Numbered from the stretch's first letter, positions 1 to 6,035 are shown. The stretch is DNA of 11,175 nucleotides from Oscillospiraceae bacterium (GCA_016297855.1 JAEDFW010000057.1:1-11175); one strand, 5' to 3'. The notes: a model not told the origin generated them from the sequence alone. A program made the numbers and translations.

Positions 1-1587
1 TTGCCGACTCTGAGAGAAGAAATCAGCCGCCGCCGGACCTTTGCAATCATTTCGCACCCCGACGCGGGCAAAACGACATTGACGGAAAAATTCCTGCTCT
101 ACGGCGGCGCAATCGCGCAGGCCGGCGCAGTCAAGGGGAAAAAGAACAGCCGTGCGGCCGTATCCGACTGGATGGAGATCGAAAAGCAGCGCGGTATTTC
201 GGTCACGTCATCGGTCATGCAGTTTCAGTATGAGGGATTCTGCATCAACATCCTCGACACTCCGGGTCATCAGGACTTTTCCGAGGATACCTACCGCACG
301 CTGATGGCGGCTGACTCGGCCGTAATGGTCATCGACGGCGCCAAGGGCGTCGAGCCGCAGACGAGGAAGCTCTTCAAAGTCTGTGCCATGCGCCATATTC
401 CGATCTTTACTTTTATCAACAAGATGGACCGCGAGACGAAGGATCCGTTTGACCTGCTGGATGAGCTGGAGCGGGAACTCGGCATCGAGACGTATGCCTG
501 TAACTGGCCCATCGGCTCAGGAAAGGAGTTCAAGGGCGTGTATGACCGCCGCAAGAGCCAGCTGCTGCTGTTCTCGGGCGTGTCGGGCAAAAACCGCGCC
601 GAAAAGCTGGAAGCGGAGCTGAATGATCCGCAGGTCGCCGAGATCATCGGCCAGAAAAAGCACGACCAGCTCAAAGACGACGTGGAGCTGCTTGGCGCGG
701 GCCGGGAGTTTGACATGGACGAGGTCCGCCGCGGTGAGCTTTCACCGGTGTTCTTTGGCTCTGCGCTCACCAACTTCGGTGTGGAACCGTTTTTGGAGGA
801 GTTCCTGCGCATGACGCCGAGCCCGTTGGCGCGTGAGGCCGATTGCGGCCTTGTCGATACCTTCAGCTCCGATTTTTCTGCGTTTGTGTTCAAAATTCAG
901 GCGAATATGAACAAGGCGCACCGCGACCGGCTGGCGTTCATGCGCATCTGCTCGGGTAAATTCGAGCGCGACGCCGAGTATTACCACGTACAGGGCGGCA
1001 AGAAAATGCGCCTGTCACAGCCGCAGCAGCTGATGGCATCCGAGCGTGAGATCGTGGACGAGGCGTATGCCGGCGATATCATCGGCGTATTCGACCCCGG
1101 TATCTTCGCCATTGGCGACACCATCTGCGTGCCGGGCAAAAAGTTCCGCTACGGCGGCATTCCAACCTTCGCGCCCGAGCATTTCTCCCGCGTCAGCCCC
1201 AAGGACTCGATGAAGCGCAAACAGTTCATCAAGGGTACCGAGCAGATCGCGCAGGAGGGCGCCATCCAGATCTTCCGCCTGCCGAATTCCGGCATGGAGG
1301 AGGTCATTGTGGGCGTTGTCGGCACGCTGCAGTTTGACGTATTCCAGTACCGCATGAAAGCCGAATACGGCGTGGAGCTGCGGATGGAGGGCCTGCCGTA
1401 TGAGTATCTGCGCTTCATCGTCAAAGCGCCGGTCGAGGATCTCAAGGATCTGAATTTGTCGAGCGACGTGGAACTGCTGGAGGACTACCGCGGCAGAAGC
1501 CTGCTGGTCTTTTCTTCCGGCTGGTCGATCGACTACACCGTCAAGCGCAATCCGGGTCTGGAGCTTTCCGAGACGGCGGACAATTAA
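1..1587 (+). CDS. prfC: Peptide chain release factor 3 (RF3), translational GTPase
   Basis: RF3 is the cytosolic GTPase that recycles RF1/RF2 from the ribosome after peptide release. The 528-residue frame matches the usual family length of about 529. The GTP-binding motifs are all visible: P-loop SHPDAGKT (18-25), switch II DTPGH (86-90), NKMD (140-143) and a GSAL element (253-256). The RGISVTSS stretch (64-71) is typical of RF3 and EF-G-like GTPases. The frame opens with TTG at base 1, so the ribosome binding site and promoter lie outside the window and a start slightly upstream cannot be excluded. TTG giving MPTLREEISRRRTFAIISHP fits where RF3 proteins normally begin. The gene ends in TAA and a strong terminator follows 17 nt later, so it is probably the last gene of its transcript. 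Identity is very secure; the exact start is slightly less so. Confidence 0.96.
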   Translation: MPTLREEISRRRTFAIISHPDAGKTTLTEKFLLYGGAIAQAGAVKGKKNSRAAVSDWMEIEKQRGISVTSSVMQFQYEGFCINILDTPGHQDFSEDTYRTLMAADSAVMVIDGAKGVEPQTRKLFKVCAMRHIPIFTFINKMDRETKDPFDLLDELERELGIETYACNWPIGSGKEFKGVYDRRKSQLLLFSGVSGKNRAEKLEAELNDPQVAEIIGQKKHDQLKDDVELLGAGREFDMDEVRRGELSPVFFGSALTNFGVEPFLEEFLRMTPSPLAREADCGLVDTFSSDFSAFVFKIQANMNKAHRDRLAFMRICSGKFERDAEYYHVQGGKKMRLSQPQQLMASEREIVDEAYAGDIIGVFDPGIFAIGDTICVPGKKFRYGGIPTFAPEHFSRVSPKDSMKRKQFIKGTEQIAQEGAIQIFRLPNSGMEEVIVGVVGTLQFDVFQYRMKAEYGVELRMEGLPYEYLRFIVKAPVEDLKDLNLSSDVELLEDYRGRSLLVFSSGWSIDYTVKRNPGLELSETADN

Positions 1588-1604
1588 ACACAGAATCATG
1601 CAGG

Positions 1605-1637
1605 GAACGCCGCAGAATTCTGCGGCGTTCTTTTCTT
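1605..1637 (+). terminator. Rho-independent terminator after prfC
   Basis: The 26-nt perfect palindrome at 1605-1630 has arms GAACGCCGCAGAA and TTCTGCGGCGTTC and is followed by TTTTCTT. In RNA it would fold as a GC-rich stem with a small AAUU-type loop. It lies 17 nt after the prfC stop codon and separates prfC from pdaA transcriptionally. Confidence 0.9.
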
Positions 1638-1696
1638 GGCGCATTTTGCGTGGGGATCGTTTCTTGTGCGGCGGGACGCGGCTTTTTTCTGAAACA

Positions 1697-1725
1697 TCGA
1701 CAGATTTTTCGGCAGCCTGTGCAAT
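1697..1725 (+). promoter_or_regulatory. Candidate sigma-70-type promoter for pdaA
   Basis: TCGACA (1697-1702) is one base from TTGACA. It is followed, after exactly 17 nt, by TGCAAT (1720-1725), which matches 4 of 6 bases of TATAAT. Transcription would start near 1732, just before the GGGGG ribosome binding site. The -10 match is modest, and a forespore sigma factor might be expected for pdaA, so this is only a candidate. Confidence 0.35.
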
Positions 1726-1735
1726 AGGATGTGTC

Positions 1736-1740
1736 GGGGG
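1736..1740 (+). promoter_or_regulatory. Ribosome binding site deciding the pdaA start
   Basis: GGGGG lies 7 nt before ATG 1748. No comparable purine tract precedes the upstream in-frame ATG at 1598, and that ATG sits just before the prfC terminator, so 1748 is preferred. Confidence 0.6.
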
Positions 1741-1747
1741 TGTTTGC

Positions 1748-2566
1748 ATGGGCAAGTTTTTGAAACAAAACGGCAGGCTGTTGCTGGCGTGCGCGGCCGT
1801 GGTGGGCTTCTGCGCGTCGCTGAGCCTGCTCTTTTCCGCTCGCAATATGATCCAGACCGGCTCGTGGGGCCTCAGCTTTCAGACGAAGGGGCAGGCACCC
1901 ATCGGCACGGCATCGAGCGCGGCACTTGAAAAGTACGATGCGGTCTATGTTGGGCAATCAGACGAAAAGGTTATCTATCTGACTTTTGACGCGGGGTATG
2001 AAAACGGCTGCATGAGCCAGATCCTCGATACGCTGAAGGCACACAATGTCAAAGCGTGCTTCTTTCTCGTGGGCAACTATTTTGAGCAGAATCCGGAGCT
2101 TGTCAAGCGAATGGCGGACGAGGGACATCTGGTCGGCAACCATACTGAGCATCACTACGACATGTCGCGCATCGCCGATGAGGCGACCTTTACGCAGGAG
2201 CTGCAGTCTGTCGAGCGGCGCTATGAGCAGATTACCGGGCGGAAGATGGAAAAATACTATCGCCCGCCGCAGGGCGTCTACAGCGAAGAAAATTTGAAAA
2301 TGGCGCAGAAACTGGGTTACCGCACAGTCTTCTGGAGTCTGGCGTATGTTGACTGGTATCAGGATAAGCAGCCCACGGCGGACGAGGCGTATGAAAAACT
2401 GCTGGGCAGGATCCACCCCGGCGCGATCGTACTGCTGCACTCCACGTCGACAACGAACGCGGCGATTCTTGATACTTTGCTGAGCAGATGGGAGGACATG
2501 GGCTACCGGTTTGCTGAACTGCCGGAACTGTTCGAAAATGAGAACGCCCCGCAGACACCATTTTGA
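1748..2566 (+). CDS. pdaA: PdaA-type polysaccharide deacetylase (delta-lactam-biosynthetic de-N-acetylase)
   Basis: This is a NodB-fold deacetylase that most resembles PdaA, which removes acetyl groups from muramic acid in spore cortex peptidoglycan so that muramic delta-lactam can form. From ATG 1748 the protein has 272 residues. A hydrophobic segment at about 10-30 acts as a signal or anchor, so the enzyme works outside the membrane. Motif 1 is TFDAGYEN (79-86), close to the TFDNGYEN form of PdaA; D81 is kept while the second Asp of ordinary deacetylases is replaced by Ala. Motif 2 is HTEHH (132-136), motif 3 is RPPQG (172-176) and motif 5 is LLHS (229-232). The frame is open back to 1598, but that longer form would run through the prfC terminator and would put about 50 unconserved residues before the signal segment. 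A microprotein gene follows after 64 nt without an obvious terminator between. Family is certain; the PdaA subtype is strongly suggested by motif 1. Confidence 0.9.
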   Translation: MGKFLKQNGRLLLACAAVVGFCASLSLLFSARNMIQTGSWGLSFQTKGQAPIGTASSAALEKYDAVYVGQSDEKVIYLTFDAGYENGCMSQILDTLKAHNVKACFFLVGNYFEQNPELVKRMADEGHLVGNHTEHHYDMSRIADEATFTQELQSVERRYEQITGRKMEKYYRPPQGVYSEENLKMAQKLGYRTVFWSLAYVDWYQDKQPTADEAYEKLLGRIHPGAIVLLHSTSTTNAAILDTLLSRWEDMGYRFAELPELFENENAPQTPF

Positions 2567-2630
2567 GCTTCCGACATAACATGGAATGAGCGAGCGAGAA
2601 CCGCTACGTTTTATTTCAGGAGGTTTCTAT

Positions 2631-2762
2631 ATGTCTTGTAATTCGTCCGGTATCTGCGCCTTTGGCAACAGCTGGTGGTGGATCGCAGTTCTCATCATCA
2701 TTTTCATCATCTGGAACGGCAACAACAATAACTGCTGCTGCGACAACAACTGCTGCTGCTGA
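2631..2762 (+). CDS. Cys/Asn-rich single-helix microprotein, function unknown
   Basis: This is a 43-residue frame from ATG 2631 to TGA 2760-2762, preceded by a strong AGGAGG site 6 nt upstream (2619-2624) and followed within about 20 nt by a terminator. The layout is a short polar N-terminus with C3 and C9, a hydrophobic segment flanked by Trp (WWWIAVLIIIFIIW, 15-28), then a tail of Asn and Cys ending NNNNCCCDNNCCC (31-43). Eight of 43 residues are Cys. The layout recalls the small YjcZ-like sporulation proteins of Bacilli and short Cys-tailed proteins of Clostridia, but I cannot assign it to a family. The good RBS, stop codon and terminator argue that it is real and well expressed. The Cys clusters could bind metal or form disulfides; that is inference. 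It lies between a spore-type deacetylase and a metal transporter, neither of which proves a link. Confidence 0.75.
   Translation: MSCNSSGICAFGNSWWWIAVLIIIFIIWNGNNNNCCCDNNCCC
2721..2759 (+). repeat. In-frame AAC/TGC codon repeat encoding the Asn/Cys tail
   Basis: Two imperfect copies of an Asn-codon run followed by TGCTGCTGC (2733-2741 and 2751-2759) lie in tandem. They encode NNNNCCC and then DNNCCC. Such triplet-rich DNA can change length by slippage without shifting the frame. Confidence 0.6.
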
Positions 2763-2782
2763 CGCAGGACCTACATGCAGGT

Positions 2783-2811
2783 AAAAAGAGCGGGGGTTTC
2801 CCGCTCTTTTT
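2783..2811 (+). terminator. Rho-independent terminator after the microprotein gene
   Basis: Perfect 12-bp inverted repeat: AAAAAGAGCGGG (2783-2794) and CCCGCTCTTTTT (2800-2811), with a 5-nt GGTTT loop. The second arm ends in a run of T. It ends the pdaA/microprotein transcript; the A-run on the left arm could also make it work on the opposite strand. Confidence 0.9.
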
Positions 2812-2850
2812 GCATGCTCCTGCAAAGAATGCAAACATGCCTGATAAACA

Positions 2851-2879
2851 TTGACTAACCCATGTTTTGGGAGTAAAAT
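2851..2879 (+). promoter_or_regulatory. Sigma-70-type promoter of the cation transporter gene
   Basis: TTGACT (2851-2856) and TAAAAT (2874-2879) are separated by exactly 17 nt; each box is one base from consensus. Transcription would start near 2886, leaving a leader of about 24 nt before ATG 2910. That is too short for a manganese riboswitch. Confidence 0.8.
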
Positions 2880-2909
2880 AACTAAATTACCATCAAGGGA
2901 GCGAATGAT

Positions 2910-4097
2910 ATGACGCAGATGCTTCTTCGTCTGTTTGTTAAGAATTATACCGACACGGAAAATCCTGCCGTTCGCAAGGCCTACGGTACGCTTTCAGGCT
3001 GGGTCGGGATCGTATGCAACGTGCTGCTGTTTGCCGGCAAGCTGCTGGTAGGTCTGCTGTCCGGCAGTATTTCCATTACGGCCGATGCCGTGAACAACCT
3101 CTCCGACGCGTCAAGTTCAGTCGTGACGCTGCTGGGGTTCCATCTGGCTTCCAAGCCGGCCGATGACAAGCATCCCTACGGGCACGAGCGGATCGAGTAT
3201 CTCACGGGACTTGTCGTGGCGGTGATGATCCTTGTGATCGGCGTGGAGCTGCTGAAAAGCTCGGTGGAAAAGATTCTGCATCCCGAGCCTGTGGAGTTTT
3301 CCATTGTTGTGGGCGCGGTGCTCGTTGGCAGTATTGCCGTGAAGCTTTTGATGGCGATGCTGAACCGTACGCTGGGCAAGCGGATCGGCTCGGCCACGCT
3401 GCTGGCAACGGCCGCCGACAGCCGAAATGACGTCATCTCTACCGGCGCGGTGCTGATCGCCTGCCTGATCGGCCACTTTACAACGCTGAACATTGACGGC
3501 TGGGCGGGTCTTGCCGTTGCGCTGTTCATTCTCTATTCCGGCGTGGGCATTGCAAAAGATACCATCAACCCCCTGCTTGGTGAAGCGCCTGACGAGGAGC
3601 TGGTGCATTCCATCGCGCATGTACTGCAGTCGCACGAGAAGGTGCTGGGCATCCACGACCTGATTGTACACGACTACGGCCCCGGCCGCCGTTTTGCCAG
3701 TGTGCATGTGGAGATGGACAGCCACATAAACGCTCTGGACGCGCACGAGTACATTGACGACATGGAGCGCGATATCAAAAATGAGCTGCATGTTGAGATG
3801 GTCATCCATTATGATCCCATCGTAACCGATGATGAAGAACTCAACAAGATGAAAACGCTGGTTCAGAGCGCCATCCATGAAATTGACACGCGCCTTGCAC
3901 TGCACGATTTCCGCATGGTGCGCGGCACAAAGCACACGAATCTGATCTTCGATCTCGTTGTGCCGTTTGATTTGGCCGGTCAGACCAAAGAGCTGGAACG
4001 GAAGATCGACGAAAAAATCCAGTTTGGAGATAAACGTTATTACGCGGTCATCACTTTTGATACCGAGGCGTTCAACGATCCGCACACAAGAGCATAA
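2910..4097 (+). CDS. Cation diffusion facilitator (CDF) efflux transporter, probably Mn2+ type
   Basis: CDF proteins are membrane antiporters that export divalent metal ions in exchange for protons. This one has 395 residues with the usual membrane core at about 28-220: helix 2 contains ITADAVNNLSDASSS, followed by HPYGHERIEY (88-97). The metal-site quartet reads N62-x3-D66 in helix 2 and D170-x3-D174 in helix 5. This N-D/D-D pattern is known from manganese exporters such as MntE, whereas zinc/iron members usually have His in helix 5. Manganese specificity is therefore inferred. A ZT_dimer-like cytosolic domain (about 231-304) is followed by a second, similar segment (about 311-387) absent from shorter CDFs of about 290-300 residues. 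ATG 2910 is chosen because AAGGGAG (2895-2901) lies 8 nt upstream; the earlier ATG at 2905 runs into a stop at once. The gene stands alone between its own promoter and a terminator. Confidence 0.92.
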   Translation: MTQMLLRLFVKNYTDTENPAVRKAYGTLSGWVGIVCNVLLFAGKLLVGLLSGSISITADAVNNLSDASSSVVTLLGFHLASKPADDKHPYGHERIEYLTGLVVAVMILVIGVELLKSSVEKILHPEPVEFSIVVGAVLVGSIAVKLLMAMLNRTLGKRIGSATLLATAADSRNDVISTGAVLIACLIGHFTTLNIDGWAGLAVALFILYSGVGIAKDTINPLLGEAPDEELVHSIAHVLQSHEKVLGIHDLIVHDYGPGRRFASVHVEMDSHINALDAHEYIDDMERDIKNELHVEMVIHYDPIVTDDEELNKMKTLVQSAIHEIDTRLALHDFRMVRGTKHTNLIFDLVVPFDLAGQTKELERKIDEKIQFGDKRYYAVITFDTEAFNDPHTRA

Positions 4098-4131
4098 AAA
4101 AGCGTCTTCCCTACAGGGAAGACGCTTTTTT
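4096..4131. terminator. Bidirectional terminator between converging genes
   Basis: Perfect 16-bp inverted repeat: AAAAAAGCGTCTTCCC (4096-4111) and GGGAAGACGCTTTTTT (4116-4131), with loop TACA. It has a T-run on each strand, so it can stop transcription from both sides. It begins inside the TAA of the transporter gene. It also overlaps the last codons and TAG of the minus-strand membrane protein gene. Confidence 0.93.
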
Positions 4132-4704
4132 CATTTTATGATCCGGGTCGGGGAACCAGGTAAACATCGCGGGGTTGTTTTCCACACTGGCGGGATCAAT
4201 TTGCTTGATTTCGCACCATTTATAAAACGCCTTGTTGAGAAACGCGTTCAGATCCTGCATGGTGCTGTAGACGTTGAGTTCATCTTTGCCCACGAATAGA
4301 ATCGAGTTGACGCCGCTGCGCGTCATGACAGAGCGCTGCCCGCGGATCTGGCTGTAATGATACGAAGTCTTTTTCCGGCGCAGGTCTTTATATACAAAGC
4401 CCTCGTCGTCATAGTAGATGGCAAACGACAGATAATTGACCAGCAAAATCACGCCCAGCACGATGGCGGTCACGCAGCCCACGGTCATGAGCGTGTCGCC
4501 GCCCTCGGGGATAAAAAACAGCAAAACGACCAGCGGAACAAAGACCAGCAGAACGCCCGCAACGGCGTTTCTGCGCGGCAGGCGCACGACGTTGCCGCTT
4601 TTTTCCGTCTTTGATTTTGGAAAAAGCAGGCCGATCAGTTTATCAACGAGAAAACACACCAGAAAGACGACCGCGCATATCAGCGCGAGCAGAGCATACT
4701 TCAT
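4111..4704 (-). CDS. Membrane protein of unknown function with a possible PH-like cytosolic domain
   Basis: Reading from ATG 4704 the protein has 197 residues. Three hydrophobic segments are visible at about 3-28, 47-65 and 72-95, with a basic linker between the first two. A soluble C-terminal half (about 96-190) begins FAIYYDDEGFVYKDLRRKK and continues with alternating strands and a helix near 148-165. This layout resembles small bacterial proteins with a PH-like domain behind transmembrane helices, but I do not recognise a specific family. ATG 4704 is preferred over the in-frame ATG at 4728 because GGAGGA (4711-4716) lies 6 nt upstream and the ATG overlaps the TGA of the cyclo-ligase gene as ATGA, a sign of translational coupling. 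Its last codons form part of the shared terminator stem. Expression is probably from the promoter ahead of the cyclo-ligase gene. Confidence 0.8.
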   Translation of the reverse strand: MKYALLALICAVVFLVCFLVDKLIGLLFPKSKTEKSGNVVRLPRRNAVAGVLLVFVPLVVLLFFIPEGGDTLMTVGCVTAIVLGVILLVNYLSFAIYYDDEGFVYKDLRRKKTSYHYSQIRGQRSVMTRSGVNSILFVGKDELNVYSTMQDLNAFLNKAFYKWCEIKQIDPASVENNPAMFTWFPDPDHKMKKASSL

Positions 4705-5255
4705 ACGCTGTCCTCCAAAGAGACCCAAATGACCGCATCCACGGGGATATCATGTGCATCGGTGTCCAGATGGTCAAACATCTGAAAATCGTAGCACAGC
4801 GCCAGCGTGGGATGCTGCGGCTGCTCTGCCAAAAAGCGGTCATAGAACCCGCCGCCGTAGCCCAAACGGCGGCCATCCGGGTCGAACGCCAGACCCGGCA
4901 TCAAAACCAGCGCCGTCTCATCGTCGGCCTCGGGCGAATCCGCAACCGGCTCGGGGATTTGGCAGTAGCCCGGCGCAATGGTGCTCAGGTCGTCCAGCCA
5001 CAGAAATTTCATCGTATCGCCAAACACCTTCGGCACAGCCACGCGCTTGCCGTCTTTCTGTGCCTGTGCCAGTATGGGCAAAGTGCGCACTTCTTCGTTG
5101 TAGGAAAGATATCCATAGATCGCGCGCGCATTTTGATACAGCGGGTGCGCGAAGAACTTCTTCGCCAGCGCTGCGCTGTAAGCATCGATTTGCGCCGGGT
5201 TCAAAGCACGCTTTTTCGCGCGGATCTCGGCGCGCAGCGCTTTTTTATCCAGCAT
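4701..5255 (-). CDS. 5-formyltetrahydrofolate cyclo-ligase (5-FCL/MTHFS)
   Basis: This cytosolic enzyme uses ATP to convert 5-formyltetrahydrofolate to 5,10-methenyltetrahydrofolate, returning a stored folate to one-carbon metabolism. The 184-residue length is normal. The family signature is present: PGLAFD (120-125), then RLGYGGGFYDRFL (130-142) for nucleotide binding, and HDIPVD (168-173) near the end. The N-terminus MLDKKALRAEIRAKKRAL is the usual basic helix. ATG 5255 has AGGAGG (5264-5269) 8 nt upstream. A dedicated promoter lies just upstream, overlapping the end of the deacetylase gene. Its TGA overlaps the start of the next minus-strand membrane protein gene by 4 nt. Related genes carry the names ygfA/fau and yqgN. 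Identity is very secure. Confidence 0.95.
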   Translation of the reverse strand: MLDKKALRAEIRAKKRALNPAQIDAYSAALAKKFFAHPLYQNARAIYGYLSYNEEVRTLPILAQAQKDGKRVAVPKVFGDTMKFLWLDDLSTIAPGYCQIPEPVADSPEADDETALVLMPGLAFDPDGRRLGYGGGFYDRFLAEQPQHPTLALCYDFQMFDHLDTDAHDIPVDAVIWVSLEDSV

Positions 5256-5275
5256 GGGCCTCGCCTCCTGCTTCT

Positions 5276-5304
5276 ATTTTACAGCAGGCATGGTGGTTCG
5301 TCAA
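5276..5304 (-). promoter_or_regulatory. Promoter for the cyclo-ligase/membrane protein pair
   Basis: On the minus strand TTGACG (5304-5299) and TAAAAT (5281-5276) are separated by exactly 17 nt. The TGA stop of the upstream deacetylase gene (5303-5301) lies within the -35 box. Transcription would start near 5269, almost at the AGGAGG site, giving a leader of only about 14 nt. Confidence 0.72.
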
Positions 5305-6011
5305 CTTGAAGGGGGAAAATTACCGTACACGCCGCCGGGTTCGAGCTCGGCACCGTAAAATTCCGCAAGCTCCGATACCGTGCAGAACTGATAGCCCTCT
5401 TTCTGCAGCCGGTCGATGATCTCTGCCGCAGCCGTGACAGAGTGCGCATAGAGGTCGTGCATCAGAATAATCGAACCAGGCTGTACCCGGCGCACCACCG
5501 ACGAGACAATGCTGTTTTTGTTTTTCGGATCCCAGTCGCATGGATCGACCGACCACAAGATGACCGAGAGCTGCTCATCTTTTGCCGCTTCGGTGAGCGC
5601 ATCCGAGTACAGCCCGCCGGGCGGCCGGAACAGCCTTGGTCGCACGCCACAGCATTCGGATACGTTCTGCATGCAGCCCGTGATGTCCTCGGCAACTTCC
5701 TCCCGGCTCATCTTGTGCATATAGCTGTGACAGCAGCTGTGCAGGCCGATTTCGTGTCCTTCTTCCGCAATACGGCAGAGCGTGTCCGGAAACTTCTCAA
5801 TGCGGTAGCTGCAGACAAAAAACGTGGCCTTGACGCCGCGCGCGGCGAGCGCATCGAGCAGTTTCCCGGTGATCGGTCCGGATGGGCCGTCGTCAAACGT
5901 AAGCGCGACGCAGCCCTTGAAGGGTTTATCCGGCCCACCTGCGCAGACCGGCAGGCAAAAAGGCTGCAAAAAACAAACGGCTGCCAGAAGCAGCGTCAGA
6001 CAACGTTTCAT
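5301..6011 (-). CDS. Secreted polysaccharide deacetylase (NodB domain, carbohydrate esterase 4)
   Basis: This is a metal-dependent de-N-acetylase of cell-wall or other GlcNAc/MurNAc polymers. From ATG 6011 it has 236 residues and a clear signal peptide (Lys-Arg start, hydrophobic 5-22, likely cut after VCA at 22-24). The NodB domain runs from about 33 to 215. Motif 1 is TFDDGPSG (38-45) with D40 as base and D41 as metal ligand. Motif 2 is HSCCH (91-95), motif 3 is RPPGG (129-133), motif 4 is DPCDW (156-160) and motif 5 is LMHD (183-186). All catalytic positions are kept, unlike in the PdaA-type protein of this window. ATG 6011 is chosen over ATG 6026 because AAGGAGG (6017-6023) sits 5 nt upstream of it and lies inside the longer reading. 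Several extra Cys residues (C67, C79, C93, C94, C113, C120, C121) suggest disulfides. The physiological substrate is unknown. Confidence 0.92.
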   Translation of the reverse strand: MKRCLTLLLAAVCFLQPFCLPVCAGGPDKPFKGCVALTFDDGPSGPITGKLLDALAARGVKATFFVCSYRIEKFPDTLCRIAEEGHEIGLHSCCHSYMHKMSREEVAEDITGCMQNVSECCGVRPRLFRPPGGLYSDALTEAAKDEQLSVILWSVDPCDWDPKNKNSIVSSVVRRVQPGSIILMHDLYAHSVTAAAEIIDRLQKEGYQFCTVSELAEFYGAELEPGGVYGNFPPSS

Positions 6012-6016
6012 AGAAG

Positions 6017-6023
6017 CCTCCTT
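6017..6023 (-). promoter_or_regulatory. Ribosome binding site deciding the start of the secreted deacetylase
   Basis: AAGGAGG on the minus strand, 5 nt before ATG 6011. It overlaps the first codons of the alternative start at 6026, which has no such site. Confidence 0.75.
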
Positions 6024-6035
6024 CATCGTCCAGAC

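Larger units (their letters stand above)
2763..2909. other. Intergenic stretch between microprotein and CDF transporter genes
   Basis: Besides the terminator and the promoter described separately, this gap contains an inverted repeat, AAACATG (2833-2839) and CATGTTT (2861-2867). It flanks the -35 box and reaches into the promoter spacer. A second small dyad, CCCA (2859-2862) and TGGG (2868-2871), lies in the spacer. Either could be a regulator site; no known operator consensus is recognised. Confidence 0.3.

Noticed and set aside
1598..1747. Longer N-terminus for the PdaA-type protein from ATG 1598
   Set aside because: It would be translated through the prfC terminator palindrome and lacks an RBS, while ATG 1748 has GGGGG upstream and starts right before a signal segment.
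2631..2762. Microprotein as a SCIFF-type (six cysteines in forty-five residues) radical-SAM substrate peptide
   Set aside because: Cys residues are in CCC clusters after a transmembrane helix, not in the spaced SCIFF pattern, and no radical-SAM maturase gene is adjacent.
2880..2909. Manganese (yybP-ykoY) riboswitch ahead of the CDF gene
   Set aside because: The leader predicted from the promoter is only about 24 nt, far shorter than that riboswitch, and no matching conserved structure is visible upstream.
3117..4085. Minus-strand open frame of 322 codons opposite the CDF transporter
   Set aside because: It mirrors the coding frame of a clear membrane transporter, is unusually His-rich and has no credible start signal.
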